Of a DNA stretch of 64,000 nt, positions 27,101-42,100 are shown piece by piece. The first letter of the stretch is position 1; the number at the start of each line of letters is the position of its first letter. The stretch covers positions 1,488,001 through 1,552,000 of the forward strand of contig NW_026114224.1 of the NCBI RefSeq assembly GCF_018139145.2, in the 5' to 3' direction. The translations under genes were made by a program, and so were the position numbers. Below the pieces are notes generated by a model that saw only the letters and a list, made by a program, of their open reading frames with translations, ran no database searches and was not told the DNA's origin. The DNA is from Gymnogyps californianus (taxonomy: Eukaryota; Chordata; Aves; Accipitriformes; Cathartidae).

Positions 27101-30100
27101 TCCTCTTCCCAACCTTTATCCCCAAGTCTTGCAAAGCATCACAATTTAAGAGTTCTCTGTTTTCCATCAAAATTAGGCTTTGTGTTTTCAAGGATCCTTG
27201 TCATAGCAACTTCAACCTAGATGGCTATCTGTGACTCTTTCCTGTTTCCCTTTGTAACAAGTTTAGTTTTAGAAAGTTATAAAGCCAATAAAAAGTATAC
27301 TATATGTTTCTGGTAAGTCTTCAGCTATTTTCCTCCAATTCCTCACTTCCTGTCACACTATTTGATTTTTTTTTTTTCCTTTTTTGAATAATCAGCCATA
27401 GATGTTAGCCCCAAAATAATTTTATTTTGGTCTATCCCAAACTTATGTACTAATCCTTTCCTTCTGGATTACATTCACATTCTAGAATGACCTGAAGGTT
27501 TCCTTAAAATGTTCCTTCTGACTTTTACAACAGTCCTAAAAAACAACTTCCTTGTAACTTCCAAGCTACACAATTCCCTTCTCCCCCCTTGACAGTTACA
27601 CTATAATTTTTTTTTCTTTCTTGTCGTTCTTCAGTTTCAGAGTCATTTAAGGCTGCTCATAACTAAGATAATAACGAATGAAGTTTTTCTGTGAAATTTA
27701 TGAAACTCTATCAAAGTAGAGGTATCAGCAAATTACCGGAATACAATACCATTTTTATAACCTACTCTGAGAAGTGACCACCTCCAACAATTTATTTATA
27801 AGAACTGCTGTGATTTGATGTTCAGGATCTCCCACTGACTTGTACATTACAAAAAAGGTAAGAGACTGAACACTCAGCATGCCTGTAAGAAAATATCAAT
27901 CACGCTGTTCAAGTTTATTCCCTTTTGGATGAGGACTGGTCATTTTGTTTCCTCCCACCTGTCCCTTCTCTTTGCCTTTCAGTTGTATATTACTTCTATA
28001 AAAATTAGGATGCAGGAAAACTGATGCTGAATTATTTGGAATACAATTACACTTAAATGTTATGAACCATTAAAGATTCACTCTTTACTCTCTTTTTTAT
28101 TTCAACCAACAACACTAAACTTTACCTCCACAGAACCAGCTAGTTCTTCTATGGGATTACATGATGGTGCACCTAGAAACACCTTTCATTCAGGCTACTG
28201 TGATTCCTCTGGCATCTGCAACAATTCAGGACAAGAGGTTCTAGAGCACTTTCAGAGCACGTATGGGGGCAACTACATTTTGGAAACAAATAGTGTATTT
28301 CTTTTTCATTGAAAATGTTGATGTTGATCCTTTCCCAGCACTGGCTTAAAGAGGAAATACTTAGTAAATATTCAGAACTCCACAGAGTTTATATTTGCAT
28401 GATGTCTTCAGAAAACATTTTGATACGCAAAACTGGTTTTGTTTCTCCAGGTAGTTGTCCAGTTATCTCCTTTTTAATGTAACTGCAGATGAAAGACACT
28501 AATTTTCCAAGTAGCTAGTATGAGTTAATTTTGTTTTCTTTTTTTTTAGATGAAAGAAGAAATGGGACTGGGTAATGAGGAATAAAGATAGTGATTTCCA
28601 TCCTGCCCTTCCTCTGTGTATACTCTTATCTGACATTCTTCACTAGCCCACTGCAGGCTTTATGGATTTCCATGCATATACATCCCCCTCATTCACATCT
28701 TTAGTAACTCCACATTGGTAACTTAGTTACAAATCAACAGTCCCAGTAATAAATAACATAACAGCAATGTAAATTAAGGGAAAAAAAAACAACTGAAAAC
28801 TAATATTTGTGATTAACAAGCCAAATCAACAGCTCAACTTTGTACAACCTGCTTCCAGCCCCACACCTTGTCTGCCACTCCTTCCCCCTACTCCTGCTTC
28901 CATCTTCCTTCCCAGAACTCTCTCTTCTGCTTTAAAACTACTACCCCAGCTGCAGCCTCCTCTAATAACCCTCAAGATGCTTTTCATCACAAGGTTGAAA
29001 GTGCTTCCCACTTGGACAAAACTAAATAATTTTAAAGCCTACTCTTTTTAGAGATCTCTTCTTTTTGGCTCAGGGACTTATTTATGACATTCCGACAGCT
29101 TGTCTAAAGAAGAAACACTGTAAAATAAAACACACTTCGTATAGTCATATATATACATTTTTGTTTTGTCAGTTATGGTGCCTTTTCCATTTGCACTGAA
29201 AGTAAATTAAGATGAGCAGCAAAAAGGTACTTAGCACCCAGAAAGAACATTCACACTTAACTAGTTTACTTTAAATTTCCACCAACCAAATGATTTTGCA
29301 GAAACTCCCCACACTGACACTCACTCATTCATACCCCTAAGAACCATTAATCTGACGAGGCCAGGGAAAATTCCCAAATGCCTTCTCACACCTTCTTCTC
29401 CATACCATGCTCCCCAACTTTCCATACATGCCTTAAGTTGTGTTACTGAAGTTCTCAGTGACACGTGCACAGCCTAACAGCAAAAATGCACTTGGCATCC
29501 AAAAAGAAGTTCCACGCATCAACTAGTGCACTTTGAATTTCCACCAATCTGTTTGCTCAGCAGCAAACCCCTCATGTAGACACATTCGTACTCTTACGGG
29601 GATCTGTTTAGCCACACCAAGCTACTCTTATTACTAGGCAGAATTCTTCCATTACTGAAGACTGAGGAGATGCCTACAAGAAGGAACAGAGGTTGCCGTA
29701 GGGGAGGCACATGAAGGCTACCCAGAGTTAGCAGGGAGGGTCACAAAACATTCAAGCTCACTTGGGAAGTGGAGCACAAGTCAAAGTCCTTTGTAAGCCA
29801 CAGCCTTATAGTTGCATTCATTAATAACAAGTGAATTTTCTACCTCTGGTCCAGTCTCCTCATGCCTTTCTTGTATGTCTTCTTTCTTTAGTTAGTTAAC
29901 CTTATTGCTTCTGCAATACTTGTGACAACATACCCTGCCCTCCACTACCATATAGCAAACAGTATCAGTATTCCTAGGGGAATTTTCAAGCCATTAGGTG
30001 TCCTTCTAACTCATTATCTGATAAACTTATTTGAAAAACTAACATGAGTGAAAGTAAAAGGTGCATTTCTGTTTGCGCTATAGCACCAAGTCATTTCAAA

Positions 30101-33100
30101 AGTAATTCCTTGGAAAGATGCCATAATTTGGCAAAAGAGCTCCCTTTCAATAACCATTAATATACTCAGTGCCACTCTCCCACACTGGACTAGAAGGCAC
30201 TCAGAGTGACAAGACAGCTGCCTAATAAGCCCTCCTAAACTCTGAGCCTGTTATTGTCTTCTCTGGTTAAGCGGAAAATGGCTTGTACGAAGTTTAGAAA
30301 GCTGCATCTCAAGTGGCTCACAGCAGAGCTCAACGGAGCGCACCCTGGCCTCCAGTATCAGTCTTTTCCTTCTACCCTTGACACAGGGGTTGATGAAAAA
30401 TCATCTGAGTAGGCTTCAGCGATGAAGAGATCAGAAAAGTTACCCTTTGCTGGGGTTAAAAAAAAAAAAAAATCTCTCCTATCACTCAATGGTTCCCAAG
30501 TGTGGACAATAACGTACATGAATTTCTCCATCCTGACACAGGGTTTCCTTTGTCTTCATCTCCTGTCACAGAATATGGGAAGCAGCAAGGTATCCTCTTT
30601 TCCCAATCACAGACAAGCAGGTCACATTCTTCATTTCTGAATCACTATGAGACCACTGTTAAGCGGTTCCTTTCCAAACTATGTCTGTCTCTTGCCTTTA
30701 GCCGGGAGCACATACTTCACACTTGAAACTTCATACAGAAACACACAGCTACCTCTATCTTCAGACAGGCAGACTGCTCTTTTGGCTTCTATTCAAGTGC
30801 CTACTCACGCTTTAGTTAATTCTTCTCTTCAAAGGTGGCAGATCTTGGAACTCTCCTCCATCCCGGAGACTCACATCCTTACATTCCTGCGTTGTCCTTA
30901 CGTTCCTACTACAGGTGGGGCTGCCAAAGCCATCCCAGTGTCACTGAGGGGATTCATATTTGTAAACGGTTTTTCTTTTCTTTTTCTTCTTCTACTTAGA
31001 TATTCACACCCTACTGCCCAATGCCTGTGGACCAATCACTTTTAGTAGGACTTACACTCCTTAACATTAGGTGCTCTTAAGCAGTACTTAAGATATCTAA
31101 ACAGTTCTTCACATACAAGGTTCTTCCAATAACTCTTCAAATCCCTTTGTCTCTCAAGGGATTGTTAGTACTAAAACAAAAAAATTGCAAATTGCCTTCC
31201 CTTCATTCTAACCAGAGAGTCACTCAGGCTACAGCATGTGCTCTGTGCATTAGTAGCAGTTAAGCTATAAAAATGAACTAATATCTGTGTCGTGAGATGT
31301 ATTCACGTTTTCAGAAGTTAACTGAACATTAACAGAATGGTTATTTTAACTGCAATTTGTTACAGGTCTTCATTCCAATCCTTCCACTTCTTGAAGCATC
31401 TTACCAGTTCCATCATCTGCATCATTCTGACCAGTCTCCCAAATCTCTGATTTTGTCCCAAAGCCATCAGTGGCAGAAGACTCCGTATAGTCTGCAGGGT
31501 TAAATGTCCTAGAGTTTTAAAAGTTAAGAAATGGAAGAGAACACACGGGTCATTCAATGAACACAAGTGTCATCATTTTTAGCTGAAGTTGCATTAGATT
31601 TAACATCTCTATTTCCACATAATTTATCTTGATAGTTTTGGTTTCAAAAGAATTTTTTCCTCTATGAGCAGACACAGATAAAAAAGGGAGAAAAGAGAAA
31701 AGAAGAGGAGAAAAAAGTGAGGAGATTGAAAAAAAAAAAAACAACCAACTGTAGAGAAACTGAACCAAAACAACTTCTGAAAAAGCAGTTAACAGCATAC
31801 GTACTCCTCCCAGTCTTATAAAGCATTAGTTTATATGCACAATGATAAGCCCCTCTCAGCTGATAGTTTCTCAGCAGGTGGATGACTGATGAGAAACCAG
31901 TATCATATCCTTTCAGAGCACCAGACCTGTGCAGGACAGGAGTCGGAACATCAGTAAGACTACTTCAGAATGCACTCCTGACATCAATGCCAAAACACAC
32001 AGATGCAGCTAAAAGGTGAAAAACGATTATTGAAGAAAAACCTCTTTTCAGTTTATCATCTACAAGTATGAACAAGAAGGATTATTAGAGAAGTAGAATG
32101 AGCCTTCTGTTCATCACGATATCACTGATATTACATGAAATGTCATTAAAGGCAAATACTGAGTGAAAGTAGTGGAGGCTACACTTCTCTGAAGCAAGTT
32201 ATTCCAACAAAACTGAGAACAAACTTTAGAGCTGCTGAGTAACTTCTTTTGATTCTGTTTTAGGGTCGATGTATGCCCAAACAGCTAAAGCATGAAACCT
32301 CAACAAATCTTTTTTTAAATTGACCTAGGACTATACGCACCACACAGAACTTTCAGCCTCCTAGGCACTATGTGGCTGCTACTGATAGGTACAAACGAGT
32401 TCTCCAAGTTTGAGATATTAACATTGAGTGAACTTACATTAGGTTTGTATAGGTGTGTCTACTTAGAAATACTAGTTTAAGACAAAAATAATCCATTAAT
32501 CATCTAACAGATCTGTGAATTTTTGCATCCATATTGGTTTATCAAACATACAGCAATATTAATACATACAGTGGCAATATTAATATTGTCAATTAATGTT
32601 GCCACTGAGTTTGTTCCTTGCCAAAATCTGTGCTCTGCATGTTTCTTACCCCATGCCTTGGGCTGAAAACCTCCCTGCTCCTCTCCCTCTGCCACGTCCA
32701 AACCCTAGGAGAGAAAACACCATTTAACAGCAACAGCAGAGGAGCCGCCAATCGCTAGCCTGTCACATTAGAAAATACTATGGTTGAAGAAGAAAACTAG
32801 CGTAAAGTTAAATATCATTTACTTCCCAAATTTCCTCACAGGAGAATTTGTTTCCCTAACACACATAAGTAAGCCACAGTTCATCTAAGACTATGTGTTT
32901 CAGTAGGACTTGCAATTCTTTGCTATCTTTTCTGTATCTAGTGAAGTGGCTCCAAATGCCAAGAAAAGGACTTACCTAAAGACCCATCCCACATGAGACT
33001 GCTATTGCCAAATCATTAGACAGTGTTCAAAATTTTGTCTCTAATTTCTCACTCTTGCCTAAGATGCTCTAGAATCCCAGCCTCCCTGCGCACCCTGATC

Positions 33101-36100
33101 TCTCAAGAAATTCCCTGTTACTCCTTGTCTGTGAGGAGAAAGTTTAAATACTCTATTTGTTTCCTTCTCTGACTCAGCCCACCTGTCCACCCCTACCCTC
33201 CCGTGCTTTTGCCAACCTGCGACCACACATTCCTTCTGCTTCCCCCTTAATCATAGTTACTGACATGAAAATTACCCAATTCAAATTACTCAAACTTCCT
33301 TGTTATCACCCACAAGAATATTAATTTCTATTTTAACAACAACAAATATTTGTTGCCTCCAAATTTGGTTACCAGCCTCAGTTTACAAGCTTCTTGATAC
33401 AGCGAATGGCTTTATTTTTGCATGTTACATGATGCCAACAAGGCATGAAAATTTTTGTATTACTTAACCATCCATAAAGCACACATCTACGTAAACTGTT
33501 AGAAACTATTTCTTACATGTGGCATATTTCTACATAGATTTTTTTTTTCCTTTTTTACGACCTCAATATCTGAGGCTTTTCCAGTTTGTTGGTTTTTTTG
33601 AGGAAGACTCTGAATATTATTTTGTATTACAAGAACAGGAGGAGGTCAAGAGCTGCAGACTGAGAACAAAGCAATGTTTATTTTAACGACAAAATTATGT
33701 GGTAATTATAAGTCACCAAGCAACTACAAGTTTACCAGAGCACAAAAGTTATAATCCTAAATCACCAATACACTGGTTGCCCAAACATCAAAATTACCCG
33801 TGATAGGCTGTTCGAATTTGGATCAAAATTACCCCTTATTTTCAGGGGACCACCTAAACTGAATAAGAACAGTAGCTCCAGGACATGGTAAAACCAGTTT
33901 AGGAAGTTCCTATTTTAATGACTTTCCTTTCCCTCCCCTCACTACTCGTTCTTCCCCTTGCCCTAGTTCACTGTCCAAGTTTTAAAAGATATTTCTGGAC
34001 CTCTAAAATGTCTACTACCTACATTTTCAAGGACTACTTAGAAGCATCAAAATAGCAGGATAGCTTTACCCACATTTTGATGAAAGAGTTTACCCATATC
34101 TTACACAAGATGACAACTGCTAGCTACAGAGGAACCATAGAAACCTGCAGAGGAAGGATTCCCATCCAGCAACACAGAAGAACAAGAACACAGAAGAACT
34201 GAAGTCTGACATCAGGCCAGGCCTGCTATCTCTACATTTTCCCCTCTTTGCTCTCTTTTCACAATTGGTTGGAGAGAGGACAGACAGAGGTTAGGAAAGA
34301 GGTAACAACACCTGCAACCCAGCAATCGCCATCCCTCTTCACCAAGCCCACACGTGGAGCTGTGCTCTTTGCTCTGCCATAAACAGTGCCCCAGATCCTG
34401 CTGTATCCAACTGATTGTAACTCTGCCTCTGAACCTCCTTGCTCAGCCTACCTATTCTACTGCTCTTCTCTCCTTTGCCCACCTAAAATCCCCAATCTGG
34501 GAAGCTGATCCATGGCGTAACAGGGTTGCAGCTCTCAGATGCACAGAAGTCAGTGCACTCTGGATTATCTTTCTGCCCAGTAAATAATTTTTTTTAAGAG
34601 TAGAACCAGCTAAACAAGTTTACTTGGTGACACTGTAGGGGCCATCTATGTAATAAATTTACTTCCTACCGCTATCAATACAGCATTAAACACCATTTAC
34701 TAATGATGCACAGAAGAAAGATCAACAGTTTTTTGACAGGCTCAGCTACAAGACCGATTGGGAGCTGCGAATCACAGAAACAGTCAAGCAGAAATATTTT
34801 TGAGGCTGACATTAAGTACAGAGAAATTAGCTGGAATAGCTAGCATGAAAGTACAAATAGATTTTAGAAGAGGAGGTAAGTCTCCCCAGCCTCCCAAGTG
34901 CAAAAGCCTGAAAGAATAACCATAGCATATTAAACAGAAGATGAAGTTTTAGCAAGCAAGGCATATGTAAGATGCCGTACTGGCATAGGCACAATAAACT
35001 ACTGGCTAAAAACAGCAATAAGAACCTCTAACGATTTTAGAAATTGCTAGAAAGAAATCATGTTGTTCCTGAAGTTCCATGCACAGTCTCAGACTACTAG
35101 CCAGCAAGGGCTTTTTTATACCAGATCACTTTGAAAGTTAATCCTAAACTTGAATTTCAAGTGGATTCCCTTAACTTCATAAAGCTGTGTCTATGCTTTC
35201 TGTCAAAACTGAAATTAAATTAAGTTTAATCAACAAATGCAACAAAAAGCATTCCAATGAAGACAAAAAGGAAGTACTAAACCAGTGGGGCTACAGAAAA
35301 CACTAAATTCAAAGCTAGAAAAGACACTTACAAAGAACTAATTCAAAATATGGGACAGTGAGTACTCACCACTGAAAGACCACTCTAACTCGGACATGGA
35401 ATCTCATACATCGTGGTCATTAATGCAAGATGTCAGTGGAAAGGGCTGATATTCTCTTTGACACAACCAGATCACTAATATATTCTTAAATTCTCATGCT
35501 AAGAAAGTTACTTCTCTCAGCTGCCAAAATTAAAACATGGCCTTAAAACAATTAGAAGGCACAGTCTTCTAACACAGAGAAGTTAGTCATGAAGCAACTA
35601 TGAATGCCCATCAGGTATTCACAAACTTTTGATGCTTTTTAACAGTGACTAAAAGGTCAGTGAGCAAATGGGGCTTCACACCCCAATTCAGAGCGGGGAC
35701 CCAAATTCTGAGCATGCAATCCCACAGTAGCTTAAACCCATTTAAATCAGAACTACTACAACTGAGGTCTTTCTCACCAGTGATCACAAACTCTGCTCTT
35801 TCCTGCACTGACAGTTTTGCACGTACCAGTGAGTGAGCACAAAACCACCATCAGAAAACAAAATTATTAGTTCACTGTTGGATCAGCTCTCCGAACCAGT
35901 TCCCTACTTGCTAAATGCCAGAAAACCAGTCACCTTTACACCAGGATAAGCCACCAAAAAAACCTGTTGTCCCCAGCTACCATGCTGCCTGCCTCCTTTT
36001 TTCTTTTTTGACTTGGTTAGTTTTAAACTTAGATCAATCCTCTGATAAAGTTCAAATGCACCAGGAGACAGACAGGACCAATTCTTCCCAGCAGTAATCC

Positions 36101-39100
36101 CAGTTTATGCTTGTAACGTAAAAAGTATAGCTTTAACACTACTCTAAAAAGATGTGTATATATGGTTTAGATCGCAACGGTCAATGTTTACAAAAAATTT
36201 TTTTTTCCTGTGGTAATTCACAATGAGCAATTCTTCTATCAACATTTTTATCTACCCACAAAAAGAGAACAAGTGACTTGGCAGTAGCTCATTAAATCTT
36301 CTAGTGAATCTAAAGGAATAGACTTTCTTACAATCAATCAATCAGCATATTGAGCACAAAAGCAAATGACGGACATCAGGCAAAGAACAAAATTACTGCC
36401 CTGCCTCATATAAAACCTCATAACATTTCTTCACATTCCTTTACACTTGGATCTACAAACAGCCACCTAAAGTATCAAGGCAGCGTTGCTTACTCATTTC
36501 TGTTCCAGGAAACCAGGACTGGGGAACTATGTTTAAAGTTGATTCTGATCAACATTCCTGCTACTACCCCTTATCCAACATCATTTTAAACGATGAACTA
36601 TTTAAAACATGTTTTTGTTTCCTTTAACATTGTAACTCTGTTCAGCTGTGTATTGTTGGGGTTTTTTTTCCTGCTCTCCAGCACATCTCCCTCAGTTGAC
36701 TAGGTTCACATTAGCCATCACTTATTCAATTTACATTTTTCTTTTCTGGAATGAACTCTAGAGAAGTCAACACTTATACCCAGGCAGGTGGTGAGATTTT
36801 CTGTTTCCACTAAAACCCATTGGGAGTTCAAAACACTCATAATCACACAATCAAGTCTTCACTCTGGTACTGTCCATGCATGGAAAGAATCGTTCATCTC
36901 ATTCACAACGTTTCTTCCCCCAAAACAAATGCACACTACGTGGGAGCACGAGAAAAGTGTGTAGTACCACAACTTGGATGGGACTAGCCCATTAACTTAA
37001 TAGCCTATTCTGTAGAAAATTCAGTTTGCTGAGCTTGCAAACCTAAATCCTTCCACTGCAACACAGGTGCTTTATTTAAAAACTCAGATTTTCACACTGA
37101 CAGGTTTAAATTAGATGAAGACACTTTAAGGTTAAGAAAGAGGCCTAAGAACAGCTGAAAGGAAAAGGAAATGCAGAGTGGAAGGGCAGGCAACACCCTA
37201 GATTTGTGCTTATCTCTGACTACACAGTAACTGAACAGCCCTGGTCTCTGCTCTGGAAATGCAGAGCCAGCCATCCTCCCAGCAGACGCCGAGGTGACGG
37301 AGGCTTAAGCCTTATGAAGAGATAAGGAGGCTAAGTATAGAAAGTTTGTATTCTAGGTATTCCATGCTACCAAAACAAACACTGAAATTATATTTAATAA
37401 TTCAAATCACTTTTGTCTTATTAGTCATCATAAAGCTAGAAGCATTGGATCAGTTTTATATACTGCATGTACTCTAGTAACCATTTTTAGAAGCACGTGC
37501 AAAAAAATTTCAACTCTAAAGTTATGTTTAAAAGAAAATAAATAACTTATGTTAAAGCTAAGTTCTGGTTAATCTCAAAAAAAAAAAAAAAAAATTACAT
37601 GACACACACAGCTTCCTAATCAATGCAGAACCAACTACAGCAAAACTAAATGGACTTCAGATTGTGACCTCCAAAAGGTCTGCTCTACATTCATGTTTTA
37701 GAAAAACCAACATCCTTACTAGTTCTGGCAAAGGAAATCCAAAATATATCCTGTGCCAACTGTGCTAAGTTTTTAAAACAAGAAAATGTTTAGACATGCA
37801 ATTCTGGTTATAGAAGCTTATTTTTTTCAAGGATAGCATACTTATCTAAAAAACGTTTAAAAAAAAAAAGATCAAGAATACAAGCTGGACTATAGTCAGA
37901 TATTTACAAAAAGGGTAAGCTGCTTTGCTTTCTTATACAGTCAGCAGAAAAACCAAAAGTTTGAAAGGCTCCTTTTCACACTGATTGTCCAAAATTAAAA
38001 CATGTTTTTCCCTTTCATTTTTATTTCTGTTTTGCTAGAAAAAAATTCCCTGACAGCATCCACATTTATGGCATGCTCACATTGCTCTGGAAAAACAAAG
38101 AGGAAGGGAATCACAGAACAGAAGTAAAAGCGACAAATCCATTTTCACTTTGCAAACCAGGAGAATTGCTACACATGAATCTCTAACAATTTCTATGCTG
38201 AATCAAGTCCAAAAGTTCATCTACCTGCTATCCCATTATCAGCTATGGTCAATTAGATATCTAGGGAAGAGCACACGAACTGAAACCACAGTGCAATTTC
38301 TCTGGACACTCTCCTGGTCTTCAACCATTTGTGGCTCAGACTTCCTCAGCCAAAGATAATTTACATACATCAAAACCCTCAGTGGTTTTTCCTTTTCTTG
38401 CTGTGGTTCTTTTTTAGCATGAAATTGTCAAGTCTCTCTGTGTGTAAATTTTCAGCACCCACAACATCTTATTGAAAGGAGTTCCTCAGGTTAACTACAT
38501 GTATGAAGAACCACCTCCGTAAGTTCATTTTGAACCTGTAACCTACTGATTTCATTTAATATTCCCTCGTTTGCATACTTTCTTGGAGTGATCAATTGAT
38601 TTCCCCACAGAACCTTCTCCGCAGAAATTTTACAGATCTCTACCATACACCCACTCAGCCCTCTCTTTTGCAGGTGGAGAAGTCCTAGTCTGCTTGTTCC
38701 TCACACTCCATAAATGTAGTCTTCCCAGTACCTTCAAAAGCCTTTTCTAGCTCTACCGCATCCTTTTCAACATGGAGTGGAGGACAGTGGGAGAACCAGA
38801 CCTGCACTTAAAACTGAAGATCTGAGAACAGTACAAAACAGCAGCATAAAAAAAAAAAAATTGTGCCTGTCAAGTTTGTCAATTTGTATATAACACTGCA
38901 GCTGATTAAAACACAAATGAGGAAACGTTTCTAGAGCTGACAATCCTAAAGACATAACCATCTTCCTCCATAATTCCTTCACGAGATTCCATTCCAGACA
39001 GTTACAAATCCTTGCAATACTGACACATAAATATAATAACTTTGATGCAATTACTATCCATCACCATTATAGTATTTTTTACATCTAAATTAAGCTCGTT

Positions 39101-42100
39101 CAAGAAATTCAGTTCTGAAAAGACAGACAGATGGGAAGGCCATCTTAAAAAAAAAAAAGAAATTCCTTGACTCCTTTCCAAGCCAAAGTTTACATCCTCA
39201 GTTTAGCAAGCAAAGATTAAGGGCAGAGCAATTTCAGCTAGGATGTGTCCTGAAACACATCCTGTGATGCATTTTTGCTTTCTGTTAATCAGTCAATAAC
39301 ACGTATCTACTTCAAATCCCTGATCTCCTGCATACCAGCAACCAGTGGTGTTTGTACACTATATGCCTACTACCCTATAAAGTTGCAAGGAATGTCACAC
39401 AGTCATTAACGGAAGATCTACTGCACAAGGAAGCTAGTGCCTACAGCACCAAGGCTGAAATACTCAGTATCAGGGGTTTTCCCCCTCAGTAAACAGCACA
39501 TTATCACCCCAGTGTCAATCCCATTTCTGCTATTTTCAGTGCGTATCATTTCTTAAAATTAGGTTGTTCTACAGTGAAGCAGTAATACAATGGCCCAGCA
39601 AATCTTCCCCTAGAAAGCAGCCAGTAAGATAACTCCAGCCTGAGAAGGTAGCTTAAAATAGAGACAGTGCGTTGCTCAGATATTAGCTGACCCCTAATTT
39701 TGTATCCAATGCCTAGATTCCTACACACACACACTCTGCATGAAACATTTCTAAAAAAGGGTTCTGTGGTGATTACCAGCAATCTATTTACTTTCAGCTG
39801 AAGTACTTTATCCTGCATTTGACTATTCTGTGTAACAGAAAAGAAAGACTACTGAATGAAATGGCAGGAAGCTTTTTTTTATTATTTCTACTAATATCCA
39901 AAGAAAGAAGGTCATGCATCCCTGAAGTATTGAGAAGTGAATTACACAGCTTTATACAACTCCCTGCAGATTTCAAGGGCTTGCATTATAAAATTAAATT
40001 AGGTATTTCCTGCCACATAATACACACACTTGTAATATAATGATCCTGAAGTCGTTCAACGGGTTTATCATAGACAGTTGAGAACACTTCATTAAGATAC
40101 TTTGCTCACATGAATGTACAATCTAAAATATTTGGTAGAGAGATACAGTAATACTATGTACACTAAGCCAGTGAACAGAAATTGGTTGAAGTTGTTCCTA
40201 TTTCTTCAGTCAGATATGTCAGTTTGATCTGATGATTAAGTGCTTTGGCTTGAGACATGACATATTCATCTAGAGAGCTACAGTGTTGACAACAAAAGCA
40301 GTGTATTGTTCATCATAAGGTTACAAAGCAAAAAATAGACTGCATTTGAAATTAACCTCTAAGTTTCATCCAACAATTTAAAAAAATCCTACCTTTATAT
40401 TTATAATTTGAGTATAAAGGATTATTTTATAAAACAAATAACCAAAAGACTTACATTCCATCTATTAACAGTGCTAACATACCAAAAACTGTAGCTGTGA
40501 ACTATACCACACCCTCCTCAGCAAAGCTACCTCTCTGCACACACCATTTGGTATTTGCTGATCCACAGGCACAACCGAGTCATTCTCACAACCCTCTGGA
40601 AGCTACATGTCTTTGCATCTTTCCACTCCTTCAAGATGCAGATCTGGAGACAATGAAGTTGGATGTGCCTGTCTTTGAATGCCTCGTTACTGGATATTCC
40701 AAAGAGAAGAGAGTCCTTTGAAGGCAGAATTTTTCCCGAGTCAGACATTACTTATTAAGTACATTAGCTCTGCTGTGCACTTTATCAATTTAACTCACTT
40801 AATACCCACCTCCCCACACAATCTGCGCTGTACCTAGGTTACTCATTTTCATTCCTCCTGCTCTAAGAAAAAACAAGCCTCTTTCCACTCCAACCCGTGA
40901 AAATCCAAACCAACTACACATCCCTTGATTCCACATCAAATCCATTTTCAACATCTTTCCTATCTCTTCTACAGGATAAGATCGGAGTTGTACCTAAGAC
41001 TCCGCAATATTCTTTTTCCACAGTTCTCCTCATAAACTCTTCCATGCCAAATTCCTTCTCTTACCAAAAAGCCTCTAAGGTGGCTTGTACTTTCTCTGAT
41101 TGGGTACCGAAAACAGAAGGCAAGCCTGACAACTGGATTCACCCCAAAGGAACAGCACAAGTACACATCAAATCCCTCCCTGAGAGCCCTACAGATGGAA
41201 TCTTGTACTCTCCTGCTGCCAGGGTACATCCTGAGCAGCCCAGTGCACTCCCACTCACAGGAGGCTGGCACAAGTCGATCTGGGAAAACAGCTCTCCATA
41301 GCCAGAGCACACCAGCCTGCTACACAGGAAATGACCATAAAGGTGATTTGTGTCAATTCTTTTAAGTTGTTCTGAGACCAAGACATGACAAGGGGTAAGG
41401 GAGGGGGATGTCCCTAAATTAAAGGTGGCTGAAGTGCTTATGGAATCAAAGGATAACCAACAAATGCTTAAAAAGAAGTGTTTAAAGAAATAAATGGGAG
41501 AGTTCCATTTCAGGACATGAAATCAGTGTCAGTCCCACATCAATGCCACCATCTCACCTCTCCCACGGCCACGTTTCCCACGGTCTGAAGGCCTGTCTCC
41601 TTGATTGTTGTCCACTCCATTCTCTTCAGCTCTAACTGTGGAGAGAGGACAGCTTAAGAGAAGCTTTAGAGACTCATACATGAGACAACATAGCCATCTG
41701 CTTAACCTGAACCCCAAAAGAAAAGGCAAGATTTTAAAGTGGGCTGGTCAACAGATCTCAGTCACCCCTCTTCTTTGGGGGCCTAACTACAAGCAAGTTA
41801 TGTTTAATTTGCACTGGACAATTAGGAAGCAAAATATCTAATAAGAGGGAAATGTCCCTCAGCAGACACACTTCTGGGGTTTTTTTTGGGGGGGGGGAAA
41901 TGCAGTGTTTTGCAGCCTACACTATTAAATTAATTATGGCCTCACCTCTTTAACGAGGTAGGAAATAAAGCTGCCTCATACTATGCTTCCTTGATAACGC
42001 GCTGGGTGGCAACAGTGAAAGAACAAGGGATAACCAAGAACACCAACTCTTCTCCTGTCTGCCTATACCACATCCCTGTACAACCAGGGAAACTTAAAAG

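Larger units (their letters stand above)
25006..31404 (-). other. UBAP2 intron c7-c8
   Basis: Holds the candidate optional exon (29598-29673) and the diverged duplication (29213-29560). The rest shows no gene or known element. Confidence 0.85.

Noticed and set aside
28129..28175. 47-nt open segment with acceptor- and donor-like ends, considered as the exon between c7 and c8
   Set aside because: Length does not fit the phases and the peptide does not resemble the family.
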